Shown: piece by piece, positions 42,403-51,894 of the stretch
Position numbering within the stretch: the stretch's first letter is position 1
Layout of the letters: the number at the start of each line of letters is the position of its first letter
From: Betaproteobacteria bacterium
GTDB lineage: Bacteria; Pseudomonadota; Gammaproteobacteria; Burkholderiales; SG8-39
NCBI GenBank assembly: GCA_016195915.1
Contig: JACPYS010000049.1
Span: 62,001 to 126,000, forward strand
Direction: 5' to 3'
Length of the DNA stretch: 64,000 nucleotides
Notes under the pieces: model-generated
What the model saw: the letters and a program-made list of their open reading frames with translations, nothing else
The model's database searches: none
Told to the model about the DNA's origin: nothing
Translations under genes and position numbers: made by a program

Positions 42403-43470
42403 TCAAACTCTTCCCAATGCAGCCACCACCGCCTCACCCATCTCCACGGTTCCGACGCTCTTCATCCCGGGCTGACTGATGTCGGCGGTGCGCAAACCCC
42501 CGGCCAGCACCGCTCGCACCGCACGCTCGATCCGCGCGGCATCGTCCTTGCGGCCGAAGGAAAAGCGCAGCAGCATCGCCGCGGACAGGATCGCGGCGAG
42601 CGGATTGGCGAGGTTCCTGCCCTCGATGTCCGGCGCGGAGCCGTGCACCGGCTCATAGAGCCCCTTGTTGCCGTCGCCGATCGAGGCCGAGGGCAGCATG
42701 CCGATGGAGCCGGTGAGCATCGCGGCGGCGTCCGACAGGATGTCGCCGAACATGTTGGGCGTCACCACGACGTCGAACTGCTTCGGAGCTCGCAGCAGCT
42801 GCATCGAGGCTGCGTCCACGAACAAGTGCGTGAGTTCCACGTCCGGATATCCCTTGCCGACCCCGGCGACGGTCTCGCGCCAGAGCTGCATGGTCTCGAG
42901 CACGTTCGCCTTGTCCACGGAGCAGACCTTCCGGCGGCGATCGCGTGCGGTGCGGAAGGCCATGTGCGCGATACGCTCGATCTCGAACTCCGAGTAGCGC
43001 ATGGTGTTCACACCCTCGCGCTTGCCCTCCGCATTCACCATGATGCCGCGCGGCTCGCCATAATAGATGTCGCCGTTCAGCTCGCGCAGGATGATGAGGT
43101 CGAGTCCTTCGACCAGTTCGGGCTTGAGCGAGGATGCGCCGATCAGCTCGGGGAACAGAAAGGCGGGCCGGAAATTGGCGAACAGGCCCAGTTCGCGGCG
43201 CAAGGTGAGCAGGCCCAGGCCCGGACGCAGGTGACGCGGGCCGCTTTCGTCGCCCGGGCCGCCGACCGCGCCGAACAGGATCGCATCGGACCTGCGTGCG
43301 AGTTCCAGCGTGGCCCGTGGCAGCGGCACGCCAGCCGCCTTGACACCCTCTCCGCCGATGGGCGCCTCGGTGAACTCTGCCGCATTGCCGAGCACCGCCT
43401 TGAGGACCTTCACCGCCTGCGCGGTGACTTCCTTGCCGATGCCGTCGCCCGGCAGGACTGCGATTTTCAT
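42403..43470 (-). CDS. leuB: 3-isopropylmalate dehydrogenase-type enzyme
   Basis: The 355-residue protein has the complete LeuB pattern: [21 protein letters not shown], substrate arginines in [16 protein letters not shown], catalytic [21 protein letters not shown], and the late [19 protein letters not shown]. It would oxidise and decarboxylate 3-isopropylmalate with NAD+. No leuA, leuC or leuD is adjacent. Instead it sits 50 bases downstream of a Bug binding protein on the same strand, so it may serve catabolism of an imported malate- or tartrate-like acid. Sequence alone favours LeuB; context leaves doubt. Confidence 0.87.
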   Translation of the reverse strand: MKIAVLPGDGIGKEVTAQAVKVLKAVLGNAAEFTEAPIGGEGVKAAGVPLPRATLELARRSDAILFGAVGGPGDESGPRHLRPGLGLLTLRRELGLFANFRPAFLFPELIGASSLKPELVEGLDLIILRELNGDIYYGEPRGIMVNAEGKREGVNTMRYSEFEIERIAHMAFRTARDRRRKVCSVDKANVLETMQLWRETVAGVGKGYPDVELTHLFVDAASMQLLRAPKQFDVVVTPNMFGDILSDAAAMLTGSIGMLPSASIGDGNKGLYEPVHGSAPDIEGRNLANPLAAILSAAMLLRFSFGRKDDAARIERAVRAVLAGGLRTADISQPGMKSVGTVEMGEAVVAALGRV

Positions 43471-43520
43471 GGTTCGTAATTCCTTTCAATATTTGTCGAC
43501 CAGCCCGATTGCCGCTCCCA

Positions 43521-44483
43521 TCATTCGACTTTCGCCCCGGAGGCCTTCACGATGTCCGCGTAGCGTGCGGTCTCGGAAGCGAGGAACTTCGCGAAATCAG
43601 CGGGTGAGCCGCCGCCGACCTCGCCGCCGAAATCGGCGAGCCGCTTTCTCATCTCCGGGGTCTTGAGGATTGCATTCACCTCCGTGTTGATTCGGTCAAC
43701 CACTTCGGGCGGCACGCCGGCCGGCGCCATGATTCCGTACCACGATGACGAGTACACGCCGGAGATTCCAAGTTCATCGAACGTAGGCACGTTGGGTAGC
43801 GCAGGATTTCGCGCCTTGGAGGCCACCGCGAGCGCCTTCATCCGGCTGGCGGCGACGAAGGGCAGGCAGGCCGTGGTGTCGAGCAACATCGAGACGTGGC
43901 CCGCCATGAGGTCGATCTCGGCGGGACTGGTGCCTTTATAGGGCACGTGCACGATGTTGATTCCGGTGGACGCAATCAGCATCGCAGTCGCCAGATGTTG
44001 CGACGAGCCGACGCCGCCCGAGCCGTAGTTGACCCTGCCCGGGTTCGACTTGGCGTGCGCGATCAGTTCCAGCGCGGTATTGGCCTGCGCGTTACCCGGC
44101 ACCACCAGGATGTTGGGCACCGTAGTGACGAACACGATCGGCGTGAGGTCCTTCACCGGGTCGAAACCCAGCCGGGGATAGAGATGGACGTTGATCGCGT
44201 TCGGGCTCACCGAGCCCATCAGCAGCGTGTAGCCGTCGGGCCTCGCGCGCGCGGCCAGCTCGGTGCCGATGTTGCCGCCTGCGCCGCCCCGGTTGTCGAT
44301 CACGATGCTCTGCCCGAGGCGCTCGGAGAGCGGTTGCGAAATGATCCGCGCGGAGGTATCCACCCCGCCGCCGGGCGGCCAGGGGACGATCAGCTTGACG
44401 GGTTGCGTGGGATAGCTTTGCGCGTGGGCGCTTGCGGCGAACAGGAGCGACAGCGCTGCGGCCACCCAGTGTATTTTTCCCAT
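43521..44483 (-). CDS. Bug/TctC periplasmic substrate-binding protein
   Basis: The 320-residue protein has a signal peptide (ALSLLFAASAHAQS) and the motifs VKLIVPWPPGGGVDTSAR and IVIDNRGGAGGNIGTE. AGGAGGCGGATC precedes the ATG. It is transcribed with the leuB-like gene 50 bases downstream, another enzyme-plus-Bug pair. It diverges from the methyltransferase gene with a 67-base shared leader. Confidence 0.92.
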   Translation of the reverse strand: MGKIHWVAAALSLLFAASAHAQSYPTQPVKLIVPWPPGGGVDTSARIISQPLSERLGQSIVIDNRGGAGGNIGTELAARARPDGYTLLMGSVSPNAINVHLYPRLGFDPVKDLTPIVFVTTVPNILVVPGNAQANTALELIAHAKSNPGRVNYGSGGVGSSQHLATAMLIASTGINIVHVPYKGTSPAEIDLMAGHVSMLLDTTACLPFVAASRMKALAVASKARNPALPNVPTFDELGISGVYSSSWYGIMAPAGVPPEVVDRINTEVNAILKTPEMRKRLADFGGEVGGGSPADFAKFLASETARYADIVKASGAKVE

Positions 44484-44550
44484 GATCCGCCTCCTGTCGG
44501 TGATCGACTCAGTGTATACGACGGCCGATTTCGGTGGCAGGATGATTCAC

Positions 44551-45498
44551 ATGAAGCGCCGTTCGATGTGCCTGCTCGTCGCGTGGACCGCGTGGCTTTG
44601 GGCTGCCAGCCCGGCGATTGCGGTTCCCGACGGCGCGGCGTCGGGGACGGCGGAACTGGTCTGCGAACTCCGGGCGCTCGCCGCGCAGCACCCCGACCCG
44701 AAGCTCAGGAGCCGCGATCATCTTGCAGCCGGGCTTTGCATGGCATCTTTCCTGCCGAAGGAATACGCGGAGGCGCGGCGCATCATCGATGCCCGTCCGG
44801 AAGAGCATGCGGCGTTCTTCTACGTGAACGCCCGCACGCATCACATCGACGCTCTTGTCGAACGGGCTGCAGCGCACGGCGTCAAACAGGTCGTGGTGCT
44901 CGGAGCGGGATTCGACAGCCGGGCGTACCGGTTCCGCGACAGCCAACCGAAGCTGCGCTTCTTCGAAGTCGATCTGCCGGCCACCATCGATCTGAAGAAG
45001 AAGCGCGTGACCCGCATGCTCGGGGCGCTGCCGGGTTACGTGCGTTACGCGCCGATCGATTTCAATACCCAGTCGCTCGAAAAAGTCCTGCGCCGCGCGG
45101 GATACGACCCGGCAAGAAAGACCTTCTTCATCCTCGAGGGGGTAACGATGTACGTGAACGACGCAGGCAACCGCGCGACGCTTCGCTTCATCAGGAAACA
45201 CTCGCCGCCTGGAAGCATGCTGGTGTACGACTACGTGCTGCGCCGGGTGATCGACGGCGATTACGCAGGCCTCTATGCCGCACGCTGGCAGGCCGAGGGC
45301 GTTGCGGGCATGGGAGAACCATTCGTGACCGGCTGGACTCCGGAACAGGCCGCCGAGTTCGCGCAGGAAAACGGACTTGCGGTGCTCGATGATCTTGGCC
45401 CCGAGGAACTGACGCGCCGCTACCTGACCGGCTCGGACGGCCGGCCGGACGGAAGAACGACCGACTGGCAACGCATCATCGATGCGAAAGTGCCGTAA
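44551..45498 (+). CDS. LCMT/TIGR00027-type SAM-dependent methyltransferase with a signal peptide
   Basis: The 315-residue protein has the class I methyltransferase motif VVVLGAGFDSRAYRF (SAM loop), the acidic FEVDLP strand end and ILEGVTMYV, characteristic of the TIGR00027/PPM1-like group. Unusually it begins with a convincing Sec signal (CLLVAWTAWLWAASPAIAVP), implying export to a compartment without SAM, or an uncleaved membrane anchor. A start at ATG 44542, three codons earlier, is equally possible. Substrate unknown. It converges on the second Liv-type operon. Confidence 0.83.
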   Translation: MKRRSMCLLVAWTAWLWAASPAIAVPDGAASGTAELVCELRALAAQHPDPKLRSRDHLAAGLCMASFLPKEYAEARRIIDARPEEHAAFFYVNARTHHIDALVERAAAHGVKQVVVLGAGFDSRAYRFRDSQPKLRFFEVDLPATIDLKKKRVTRMLGALPGYVRYAPIDFNTQSLEKVLRRAGYDPARKTFFILEGVTMYVNDAGNRATLRFIRKHSPPGSMLVYDYVLRRVIDGDYAGLYAARWQAEGVAGMGEPFVTGWTPEQAAEFAQENGLAVLDDLGPEELTRRYLTGSDGRPDGRTTDWQRIIDAKVP

Positions 45499-45501
45499 GG
45501 C

Positions 45502-46215
45502 TCAGTACAACTCCCACCACGAGCCCTGGGCAGCCAGCAGTTCAGCGGCCGGTTTTTCCAGCACCACGCGGCCGGACTTCATCACGTAGGCGCGGTCGGC
45601 CACGCCCAGTGCTGTCTTGATGTTCTGCTCCACCAGAATGATCGCGGTGCCGAAGCGGCGGTTGATCTGCCGCGCGGTCTCGAGGACCTTCTGCACCAGC
45701 ACCGGCGCGAGACCGATCGAGGGTTCGTCCATCATCATCAGGCGCGGCCGTGGCATCAATGCCATGCCCACCGCAACCATCTGTTGCTGGCCTCCGGACA
45801 GGTTGCCTGCGCGTTGCGCACGGCGCTCGTCGAGGATCGGAAACAGTTCGATCACCTCGCGCAGCCTCGCGGCGGTCGATGCCGCGTCGCGCTGCGTGTA
45901 CGCGCCGAGCATCAGGTTCTCCATCACGGTGAGATCGGGAAACACGCCGCGGCCCTGCGGGACCAGCGCCATCCCGCGCCGGACGTTCTCCACCGGATCG
46001 CCATTGGCCCAGGGCTGGCCGCCGAACCGGACTGCGCCTGCGCGTGCGGGCAGCAGTCCGAGGATGGTCTTGAGCGTGGTCGACTTGCCCGCACCGTTGT
46101 GGCCGAGCACGGCCACCACTTCTCCTTCGTGCACGCGCAAGCCCACGCCCTGGAGCACGGTCTTCTTGCCGTATCCCGATTCGATTCCGTCGACTTCGAG
46201 CAGGACTTCGGCCAT
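45502..46215 (-). CDS. LivF-type ABC ATPase
   Basis: The 237-residue ATPase has Walker A GHNGAGKST, signature NLSGGQQQMVAVGMALM, Walker B LMMMDEPSIGL and His-loop VEQNIKT. It is the last gene of the second Liv-type operon, separated by two bases from the LivG-type gene. It forms the nucleotide-binding heterodimer with that protein. Confidence 0.93.
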   Translation of the reverse strand: MAEVLLEVDGIESGYGKKTVLQGVGLRVHEGEVVAVLGHNGAGKSTTLKTILGLLPARAGAVRFGGQPWANGDPVENVRRGMALVPQGRGVFPDLTVMENLMLGAYTQRDAASTAARLREVIELFPILDERRAQRAGNLSGGQQQMVAVGMALMPRPRLMMMDEPSIGLAPVLVQKVLETARQINRRFGTAIILVEQNIKTALGVADRAYVMKSGRVVLEKPAAELLAAQGSWWELY

Positions 46216-46217
46216 CG

Positions 46218-46991
46218 TCAGACGCCGAAATAGATTTCGGTGAGCGCCGGATCGCGCGTGATCTCGGCGGGCGCTCCGGCAGCGAGCACCCGCCCCTGGT
46301 GCAGAAACACCACCTGATCGGAGAGTTCCGAGATCAGTTCCATGTTGTGCTCGATGAGCAGCACGGTCTTGCCGTGATCGACCAGCCGTCTCACCATCGG
46401 CACGATTCGCTGCAGCGATTCGCCGTCGAGTCCCGAGGTCGGCTCGTCGAGCAGCATCACCGGCGCGTCGGTGGCGAAGATCCGCGCCATCGACAGAAGC
46501 TTCTGCTCCGGGTACGCCAAGTCCTCCGCGAAGTCGCCCGCATGCCCGGTCAGTCCGAAGAAGTTCAGCACCTCCATCGCCCGTTCGCGCGCGCGTGCCT
46601 CCTCGGCGCGCACCGCGCCCGCGCGCAGGAACAGGCTGAATACGCTCTCGCCCGCGGGCGTCGCACAGCCGAGCAGCACGTTTTCGAGCACCGTCATCTT
46701 GCCCCACAGCCGCAGATGCTGGAAGGTGCGCACGACGCCGAGGCGTTCCACCTCGTGCGGCGCGAGCCCCAGCAGTTCCCTGCCTTGCAGCCGGATCGAG
46801 CCCTGGTCCGCGCTGAGGAACCCGGTGATGAGGTTGAACACGGTGGTCTTGCCGGCGCCGTTCGGGCCGATCAGTCCGGTGATCAGTCCGGGCCGCACGT
46901 CGAAGCTGCAGTCCTCGACCGCTCGAATGCCGCCGAACGCCCGCGCGACGCCCTCGAGCGCCATGATCGGGCCAGCAGGGCCGGCCGTCAT
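46218..46991 (-). CDS. LivG-type ABC ATPase
   Basis: The 257-residue ATPase has Walker [10 protein letters not shown], a degenerate signature [17 protein letters not shown], Walker [11 protein letters not shown] and His-loop IEHNMELI. The signature lacks the central GG, as in other LivG-like subunits of this type. Its ATG overlaps the LivM stop by four bases. Confidence 0.92.
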   Translation of the reverse strand: MTAGPAGPIMALEGVARAFGGIRAVEDCSFDVRPGLITGLIGPNGAGKTTVFNLITGFLSADQGSIRLQGRELLGLAPHEVERLGVVRTFQHLRLWGKMTVLENVLLGCATPAGESVFSLFLRAGAVRAEEARARERAMEVLNFFGLTGHAGDFAEDLAYPEQKLLSMARIFATDAPVMLLDEPTSGLDGESLQRIVPMVRRLVDHGKTVLLIEHNMELISELSDQVVFLHQGRVLAAGAPAEITRDPALTEIYFGV

Positions 46992-47866
46992 TGCGCCCTG
47001 GCGCGCGCGCGCCCGAGGATGCCTTCCGGCCTGACGAGCATGAAGATGATCAGCAACGCGCCATAGATGATCTGCCGCATCGGCGCCGCCACCGTGTCCG
47101 GGATGGCGAGGAACTTCAGCGCTTCGGGTATCGCCAGCAGCACGAACGCGCCGACGATGGGACCGGCCAGGCGTTCGCTGCCGCCGAGGATCACCAGCGT
47201 CGCGATGAAGATCGATTCGTGCAGCGCGAAGCTCGAGGGATTGATGTAGGTGATGTAGTGGGCGTACAGGCTGCCGGCCATTGCGCCGAGCGCAGAGGAG
47301 ATGCACGCGATCACGATCTTCACCAGCACCACGTTCTTGCCCATCGCCTGCGCCGCGATCTCGTCGTCGCGTATCGCCTGCAGCACGCGGCCGAACGCGG
47401 AATGCGTCAGGCGCCGGCAGATCGCCCAGGTCAGCACCGCGAACGCAGCCGCGAGGAACACGTACTCGAAGGGCTGGTCGATGACCCAGCCGAACAGCTT
47501 CGGCCGCGGAATTCCCGGCAATCCGGCGTGGCCATTGGTCAGGTCCGTCCAGTTCATGAACACGGCGAGCATCACCACCTGCAGGCCGAACGAAGCCACC
47601 ACGTAATAGTCGCCCGCAACACGCAGCGACGGAATCGCGACCAGCGCCGAAGCGAACGCGCCGACGCCCGCGGCGATCGCCATGCCGCCCCAGAAACCTA
47701 CACCCAGCTTGAGCGCGGCAAGCGCGGAGGCATAGGCGCCGATGCCGTAGATCGCCGCGTGCGCGAGCGAGAAGATGCCGGAGTAGCCGATCAGCAGGTT
47801 TAGCGACAACGCCAGGATCGCGTAGATCCCGACCATCACCAGAAAGTGCGCGAGATAGGCGGTCAT
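46988..47866 (-). CDS. LivM-type ABC permease
   Basis: The 292-residue multispanning protein has the LivM N-terminal motif [22 protein letters not shown] and the coupling-loop [18 protein letters not shown]. It ends in [10 protein letters not shown]. It overlaps the LivG-type gene by four bases and follows the LivH-type gene by 18 bases. Confidence 0.92.
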   Translation of the reverse strand: MTAYLAHFLVMVGIYAILALSLNLLIGYSGIFSLAHAAIYGIGAYASALAALKLGVGFWGGMAIAAGVGAFASALVAIPSLRVAGDYYVVASFGLQVVMLAVFMNWTDLTNGHAGLPGIPRPKLFGWVIDQPFEYVFLAAAFAVLTWAICRRLTHSAFGRVLQAIRDDEIAAQAMGKNVVLVKIVIACISSALGAMAGSLYAHYITYINPSSFALHESIFIATLVILGGSERLAGPIVGAFVLLAIPEALKFLAIPDTVAAPMRQIIYGALLIIFMLVRPEGILGRARARAQ

Positions 47867-47884
47867 CGCGGGCTCATGCCGGGG

Positions 47885-48769
47885 TCAGATTTCCGCCGAC
47901 TGGATCTTGCGGCCGAAGAATCCGCGCGGGCGCACCACGATGAACACGAGAAACACGCCGAAGGAGATGGTCGACTGCCATTCGGACGGGATTTTCCACA
48001 CGCCCAAGTTCTCCAGCAGCGCGAGGAACAGCGCACCGAGCAGCGCACCCGGAATGGAGCCGATGCCGCCCATGATCACCGCCACCGAGGCGAGCAGCAC
48101 GAAGGTGGTGCCGCGATAGGGCTCGACCCCTACATCCATCGCGATGAGGATTCCGGCCGGTGCGGAGATCGCCGAGCCGACGGCGTAGGTGAGAAGGTGG
48201 ACGCGCCGCAGGTCGATGCCCACCGTGCGCGCCATCTCGGGTGACGACGAGACCGCGCGGATCGCCTGGCCCCAACGGGAATGCTTCAGGAACACCATCA
48301 GCGCCAGGAACAGGAGGATCGCGGTCGTCATGCTGACCAGATGTAATCGCGTGAGGAACACCGGTCCGAGCTGCACCGCGTCGGCGAGCCAGCCCACATC
48401 CATGCGCAAGGGATCGGGCGTGAAAATGATCGCGAGCAGGTTTTCGATCAGCGTCAGCAGGCCCAGCGATGCGATGAACAGCGTGGTGCGGATGGCGCCG
48501 CGGCGCTCGAGCGGCTGGTAGATGAAGAGATCAATGAGCATCCCGGAGACCGCAGCCGCGACGATGGCGCCGATCACCGCGACGGCGAGCGGCAGGCCCA
48601 GCAGCTTCTGTCCCGCGTAGGCGAAGTACGCGGCCAGCGTGAACACCGCCCCGTGCGCGACGTGGAAGTGGAGCGTGGTGCCGTAGATCAGCCCCCAGCC
48701 GAGCGCGCAGAGGACGTACAGGCTCCCTACGACCAGGCCGGTGGCCGCGAGTTGGAGGAAGAGATCCAA
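47885..48769 (-). CDS. LivH-type ABC permease
   Basis: The 294-residue permease begins MDLFLQLAATGLVVGSLYVL with the LivH pattern GLIYGTTLHFHVAHGAVF and a C-terminal SIPGALLGALFLALLENLG. It follows the binding-protein gene by 33 bases in the operon. Together with the LivM-type protein it forms the pore. Confidence 0.93.
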   Translation of the reverse strand: MDLFLQLAATGLVVGSLYVLCALGWGLIYGTTLHFHVAHGAVFTLAAYFAYAGQKLLGLPLAVAVIGAIVAAAVSGMLIDLFIYQPLERRGAIRTTLFIASLGLLTLIENLLAIIFTPDPLRMDVGWLADAVQLGPVFLTRLHLVSMTTAILLFLALMVFLKHSRWGQAIRAVSSSPEMARTVGIDLRRVHLLTYAVGSAISAPAGILIAMDVGVEPYRGTTFVLLASVAVIMGGIGSIPGALLGALFLALLENLGVWKIPSEWQSTISFGVFLVFIVVRPRGFFGRKIQSAEI

Positions 48770-48802
48770 GACCGGCCCGAGCCCGGAGTCTGCGACGCGG
48801 TG

Positions 48803-49921
48803 CTACGGAGCGGCCTTGATGATCTTCTCGACTTCGACCTTGCCGCCCTTCAAGGTTCCGACCTCGATGTCCATCACCGCACCATGATTGGCCTGGAACA
48901 CGAGCTTGCCGGAAATGGTGTCGAAAGCGCGGATCGACTCGATGGCGTTCTTGACACCCTCGCCGTTGAGCGCGCCACCGCTCTTCTTGATGGCTTCCTG
49001 CGCAGCTTTGGCGAAGATCATGGTCGCGCTGTAGTACTGCACCGCGAAAAAGCCGGCATCGGTCTTGTACTTGTCCTTGAACTTCTTCGCGAATGCGGAG
49101 TTCGGATCGAAGGGCAGGCGGGTGGTCAGGATTCCTTCGGCACCCTTGGACTTCATCACCTCGGGAACCAGGATCCAGGAGGTGCCCGCCATCGGAAGCG
49201 TGATGCCGAGTTCGCGCGCCTGGTCCGCGATGATGGCGACATTGCGGCCGTAGGACGAGATGAAAAGGAGATCGCCGCCGCGCGCCTTCACCTTCGCAAG
49301 CTGCGCGCGAAAATCGGTCGCATCGAGCGCCACCTGCTCCTCGGCGAGCACCTTGCCGCCGGCCGCGCCGTAGCGCTCGCGGAACGTCTTCGCGGCATTG
49401 CGGCCGGCTTCGTCGTTGGCGACGATCAGCACCGCGCTTGCCAGTTTCTTCTCCTTCGCCAGCCAGTCGGCGATTACACCGACTTCATTCGAGACCACCG
49501 GGATGTTGTTGTAGAGGTAGTCCTTGTTGGCGAGATTGTCCGACTGGCCGCCGCCATTCATGATCACCACCTTGTTCTGCACCGCGATCGGCTGGATCGC
49601 GAGCGTCGGCGCCGAGTAGGACGTGAGGCTGAACGGCACCTTCTCCACTTCCACCAGCCGCCGCATCGCGTTCACCGCCTTGGAGGCGTCCGCGGCATGG
49701 TCCTCGTAGATCACCTCGAGCTTGCGCCCGGCGATGCCGCCTGCGGCATTGATCTCCTCGGCCGCCATCTCGGCGCCGCCCTTCATCCACACGCCGTAGG
49801 AAGCGCCCGATCCGGTGAGCGGAAGAATCGCGCCGATCTTGATGGGCCCCGGCTGGGCGGTCGCAGCGCTGGAGCCGGCGAGCAAAGCGAAGGTGAAAAA
49901 AGCGGAGAGGATCGTGCGCAT
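48803..49921 (-). CDS. Liv-type ABC substrate-binding protein
   Basis: The 372-residue protein has a Sec signal (TILSAFFTFALLAGSSAATA) and a type I periplasmic fold starting IKIGAILPLTGSGASYGVW, continuing GRKLEVIYEDHAADASKAV. It is the first gene of the second complete Liv operon. Its different signal (Sec) and low similarity to the Tat-exported counterpart at 9699-11006 suggest a different ligand, perhaps an amino acid or aromatic acid. Confidence 0.92.
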   Translation of the reverse strand: MRTILSAFFTFALLAGSSAATAQPGPIKIGAILPLTGSGASYGVWMKGGAEMAAEEINAAGGIAGRKLEVIYEDHAADASKAVNAMRRLVEVEKVPFSLTSYSAPTLAIQPIAVQNKVVIMNGGGQSDNLANKDYLYNNIPVVSNEVGVIADWLAKEKKLASAVLIVANDEAGRNAAKTFRERYGAAGGKVLAEEQVALDATDFRAQLAKVKARGGDLLFISSYGRNVAIIADQARELGITLPMAGTSWILVPEVMKSKGAEGILTTRLPFDPNSAFAKKFKDKYKTDAGFFAVQYYSATMIFAKAAQEAIKKSGGALNGEGVKNAIESIRAFDTISGKLVFQANHGAVMDIEVGTLKGGKVEVEKIIKAAP

Positions 49922-50098
49922 GGTGGCCAGGCTCCAGATCTGTGCAGCGGCGATAGGCGGGATGTCGCGCGAGAGTATCGGATCGAGGCGGGGCGAAGTC
50001 AATCCGGCGCAGAAGGACAATCAATCCGGCCGCGAAGCGAGGACCTCGCGCGGGGCTTCGAACGAGGCGTTCGCACGTGCGGAGCCACTTCCATCCGA

Positions 50099-50632
50099 CT
50101 ATCGGCATTGGCGAGGCAGGTATATGCCTGGTATGTATCGACTGTCGCACTTCCACGAAATCCTTCCGCCTTCGCCAACGGATGGCACCAGGAGTACGGG
50201 ACGTTGCTCCAAGGCGAGATGTCCAATGTGGACCTCAATGACTCCGCTGCCTGGATCGATTCGTATGCTCTTTATTGTTTCGTCCGCGGGCAACGGTGCA
50301 ACACCCGCTTCGTCGAGCCGTCGTGGAAAGACTTTGTTCCTGGCGTAGTAGGTCTCAACCGCGGTTCGGGCTTCGCTAGTCCCGTCTACCGCGACGGAAA
50401 TCGTTGCGCGCAGCCTGTGTTCCTGATAGGCAGGAAGCGCGATCGCGGCGACGATGGCGAGTATTGCAATCGTTCCGGCAGTCACGCCGATCGTCAATCC
50501 CCATTTGTGTCCGGGCGCGATCGGCGCCCCGCAAGAGGAGCAGACACGAGAGGTGTCATCATTTCGTGCGCCGCATTTTGTGCAAGACGTAGACAACGCT
50601 CTCTCGCAAATTCCGTGTGATCCCTCCGACAC
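50099..50632 (-). CDS. Zinc-ribbon protein with a type IV pilin-like body
   Basis: The 177-residue protein has an N-terminal zinc ribbon with Cys17, Cys20, Cys31 and Cys34 (CTKCG...CSSCG). One membrane helix follows (LTIGVTAGTIAILAIVAAIA), then LPAYQEHRLRATISVAVDGT and ARTAVETYYARNKVFP, closely resembling the pilin alpha-helix. A C-terminal WKC to PRQC pair matches the pilin disulphide loop. The prepilin peptidase site (G before FTLIE) is absent, so it is not processed as a normal pilin. The start is uncertain: GTG 50632 or TTG 50596; both keep the zinc ribbon. It is not near other pilus genes. Confidence 0.72.
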   Translation of the reverse strand: MSEGSHGICERALSTSCTKCGARNDDTSRVCSSCGAPIAPGHKWGLTIGVTAGTIAILAIVAAIALPAYQEHRLRATISVAVDGTSEARTAVETYYARNKVFPRRLDEAGVAPLPADETIKSIRIDPGSGVIEVHIGHLALEQRPVLLVPSVGEGGRISWKCDSRYIPGIYLPRQCR

Positions 50633-50813
50633 CGCAGTTTGAACGCACTATTGTCACCTTCCCATTTCCCCTTCGTTCTTGCAAGTGGAAAATCGACCCA
50701 CGCGGGCCGATCTATCGAGCAGCGGATCGGACATCGAACCGGAAGATCTGGCGATCGTGGCGTGCCGGTATCACTACGAGTCGAATGAAATTTCCCGGCA
50801 AGGCGCGGAGATC

Positions 50814-51242
50814 TCACTTGAGGGGATGCCGCCAGCGCAGTCCCTCGAACCGGCTGAAATCCCGGTCGGTGGTGATCCACTCGCATCCCGACTCGATCGC
50901 CATCGCGGCAAGATAGGCGTCGGGAACCAGATTGCCCTTTGCGTCGGCGTCGATGCACAGTTTGCGAAAAATATTCCAGTGGCGGCGCCCCGGAGCTACG
51001 GGGACACAATTTGGCCGGTCGCGCAGTTGTTCGGCAAATGTAATTGCGTCGGCAAGTGGACTCGGTCTGGTGAAAACCTTTGGGTGGGTAGCCACTCGCA
51101 CGAAGCCGCTCAGCACCAACTCCGAGAGTCCGTACGACGCATTGCCGTTGACCAGAGTCTCCAGCCAGTCCCGGCAACCAGCATGGTGCGCGGTGTCCTC
51201 GCGATGCGCATAGACCAGCACATTCACGTCCGGAAGCACCAA
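50814..51242 (-). CDS. vapC: VapC-type PIN-domain toxin, module 1
   Basis: The 142-residue PIN protein has the four acidic positions expected: Asp5 (LPDVNVLVYA), Glu41 (LSELVLSGF), Asp108 (VPDAYLAAMA) and Asp126 (ITTDRDFSRF). VapC toxins are Mg2+-dependent ribonucleases that cut tRNA or rRNA. It lies one base after its antitoxin gene. Confidence 0.92.
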   Translation of the reverse strand: MVLPDVNVLVYAHREDTAHHAGCRDWLETLVNGNASYGLSELVLSGFVRVATHPKVFTRPSPLADAITFAEQLRDRPNCVPVAPGRRHWNIFRKLCIDADAKGNLVPDAYLAAMAIESGCEWITTDRDFSRFEGLRWRHPLK

Positions 51243-51243
51243 C

Positions 51244-51480
51244 TCAAGAATCCATCAGGTTCAGCAGAGACGCGTTGTCGTCGAGGTCGACGCCAGCGCG
51301 CACGCCTTCACCTTTGAAGGTCTTTAACCGGATGGATTTGGCTTTTGCGGGCGAAGCACGGCGCGCGAGCGATTCGCGCAGGGCATCTTCGAGCACGGCG
51401 GTCAGTGTTCTTCCAGTGTCTGCCGCCTCCCGCTTGGCCTGCGCGAGGAGGTCATCGTCGAGCCGTACGGTGGTTCTCAT
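51244..51480 (-). CDS. vapB: VapB-type ribbon-helix-helix antitoxin, module 1
   Basis: The 78-residue protein begins MRTTVRLDDDLLAQAKREAA, a ribbon-helix-helix DNA-binding domain. Its C-terminal tail (RLKTFKGEGVRAGVDLDDN) would wrap the toxin. It precedes vapC by one base. It would repress the operon as a VapBC complex; an upstream GTTGACAT box (51510-51517, minus strand) lies in its leader. Confidence 0.92.
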   Translation of the reverse strand: MRTTVRLDDDLLAQAKREAADTGRTLTAVLEDALRESLARRASPAKAKSIRLKTFKGEGVRAGVDLDDNASLLNLMDS

Positions 51481-51654
51481 GCATCAAAGCATGCAGGGCG
51501 AGCATCAATATGTCAACCTTCGCAAGCAACGCGACGCATCGGGTCGCGATTGGCTGCGGGCCACGCAACGCCCGCGGTCTGTCCGGGTCCAATTTGCAGA
51601 GCTACTGAATCGATGTATATTGATCATGTTGACATCATTATTGAGACGTTCTCC
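51481..51654. promoter_or_regulatory. Shared divergent promoter region of two vapBC modules
   Basis: The 174-base gap feeds both modules. For module 2 a plausible sigma-70 promoter is TTTGCA (51593-51598) and TATATT (51616-51621) with 17-base spacing. The octamer GTTGACAT occurs in both leaders, at 51628-51635 on the plus strand and 51510-51517 on the minus strand, and could be a common operator half-site or a -35 box for module 1. Confidence 0.5.
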
Positions 51655-51894
51655 ATGGCACTCCAGATCGCCAATCCCGTCGTCGTCGCCAAGGTCGAAC
51701 GCCTGGCCAAGGCCACTGGCATGACCAAAACCGCCGTGGTCGAACGAGCAGTGGACCACCTCATCGGAGAAACCATTGGGACGGCCGACAAGCTCGAACG
51801 CATGGCGGCGCTGCTGGCGCAGCTCGACCGCATTCCTGAACGCCCGGACGCTTTCGATCCGCTCGAGTGGGACGAGCACGGCCTGCCAAAATGA
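51655..51894 (+). CDS. vapB: VapB-type antitoxin, module 2
   Basis: The 79-residue protein (MALQIANPVVVAKVERLAKA, then GMTKTAVVERAVDHL) is of the short VapB/PSK-type transcription-factor-like family, unlike the antitoxin of module 1. ATG 51655 is chosen as the family start. The stop overlaps the toxin ATG by four bases (ATGA), the usual coupling. Confidence 0.88.
   Translation: MALQIANPVVVAKVERLAKATGMTKTAVVERAVDHLIGETIGTADKLERMAALLAQLDRIPERPDAFDPLEWDEHGLPK

Noticed and set aside
48653-50620. 655-codon plus-strand frame opposite the Liv binding protein
   Set aside because: Antisense of a clear ABC binding protein and a pilin-like gene; the translation is Arg/His-rich without domains.
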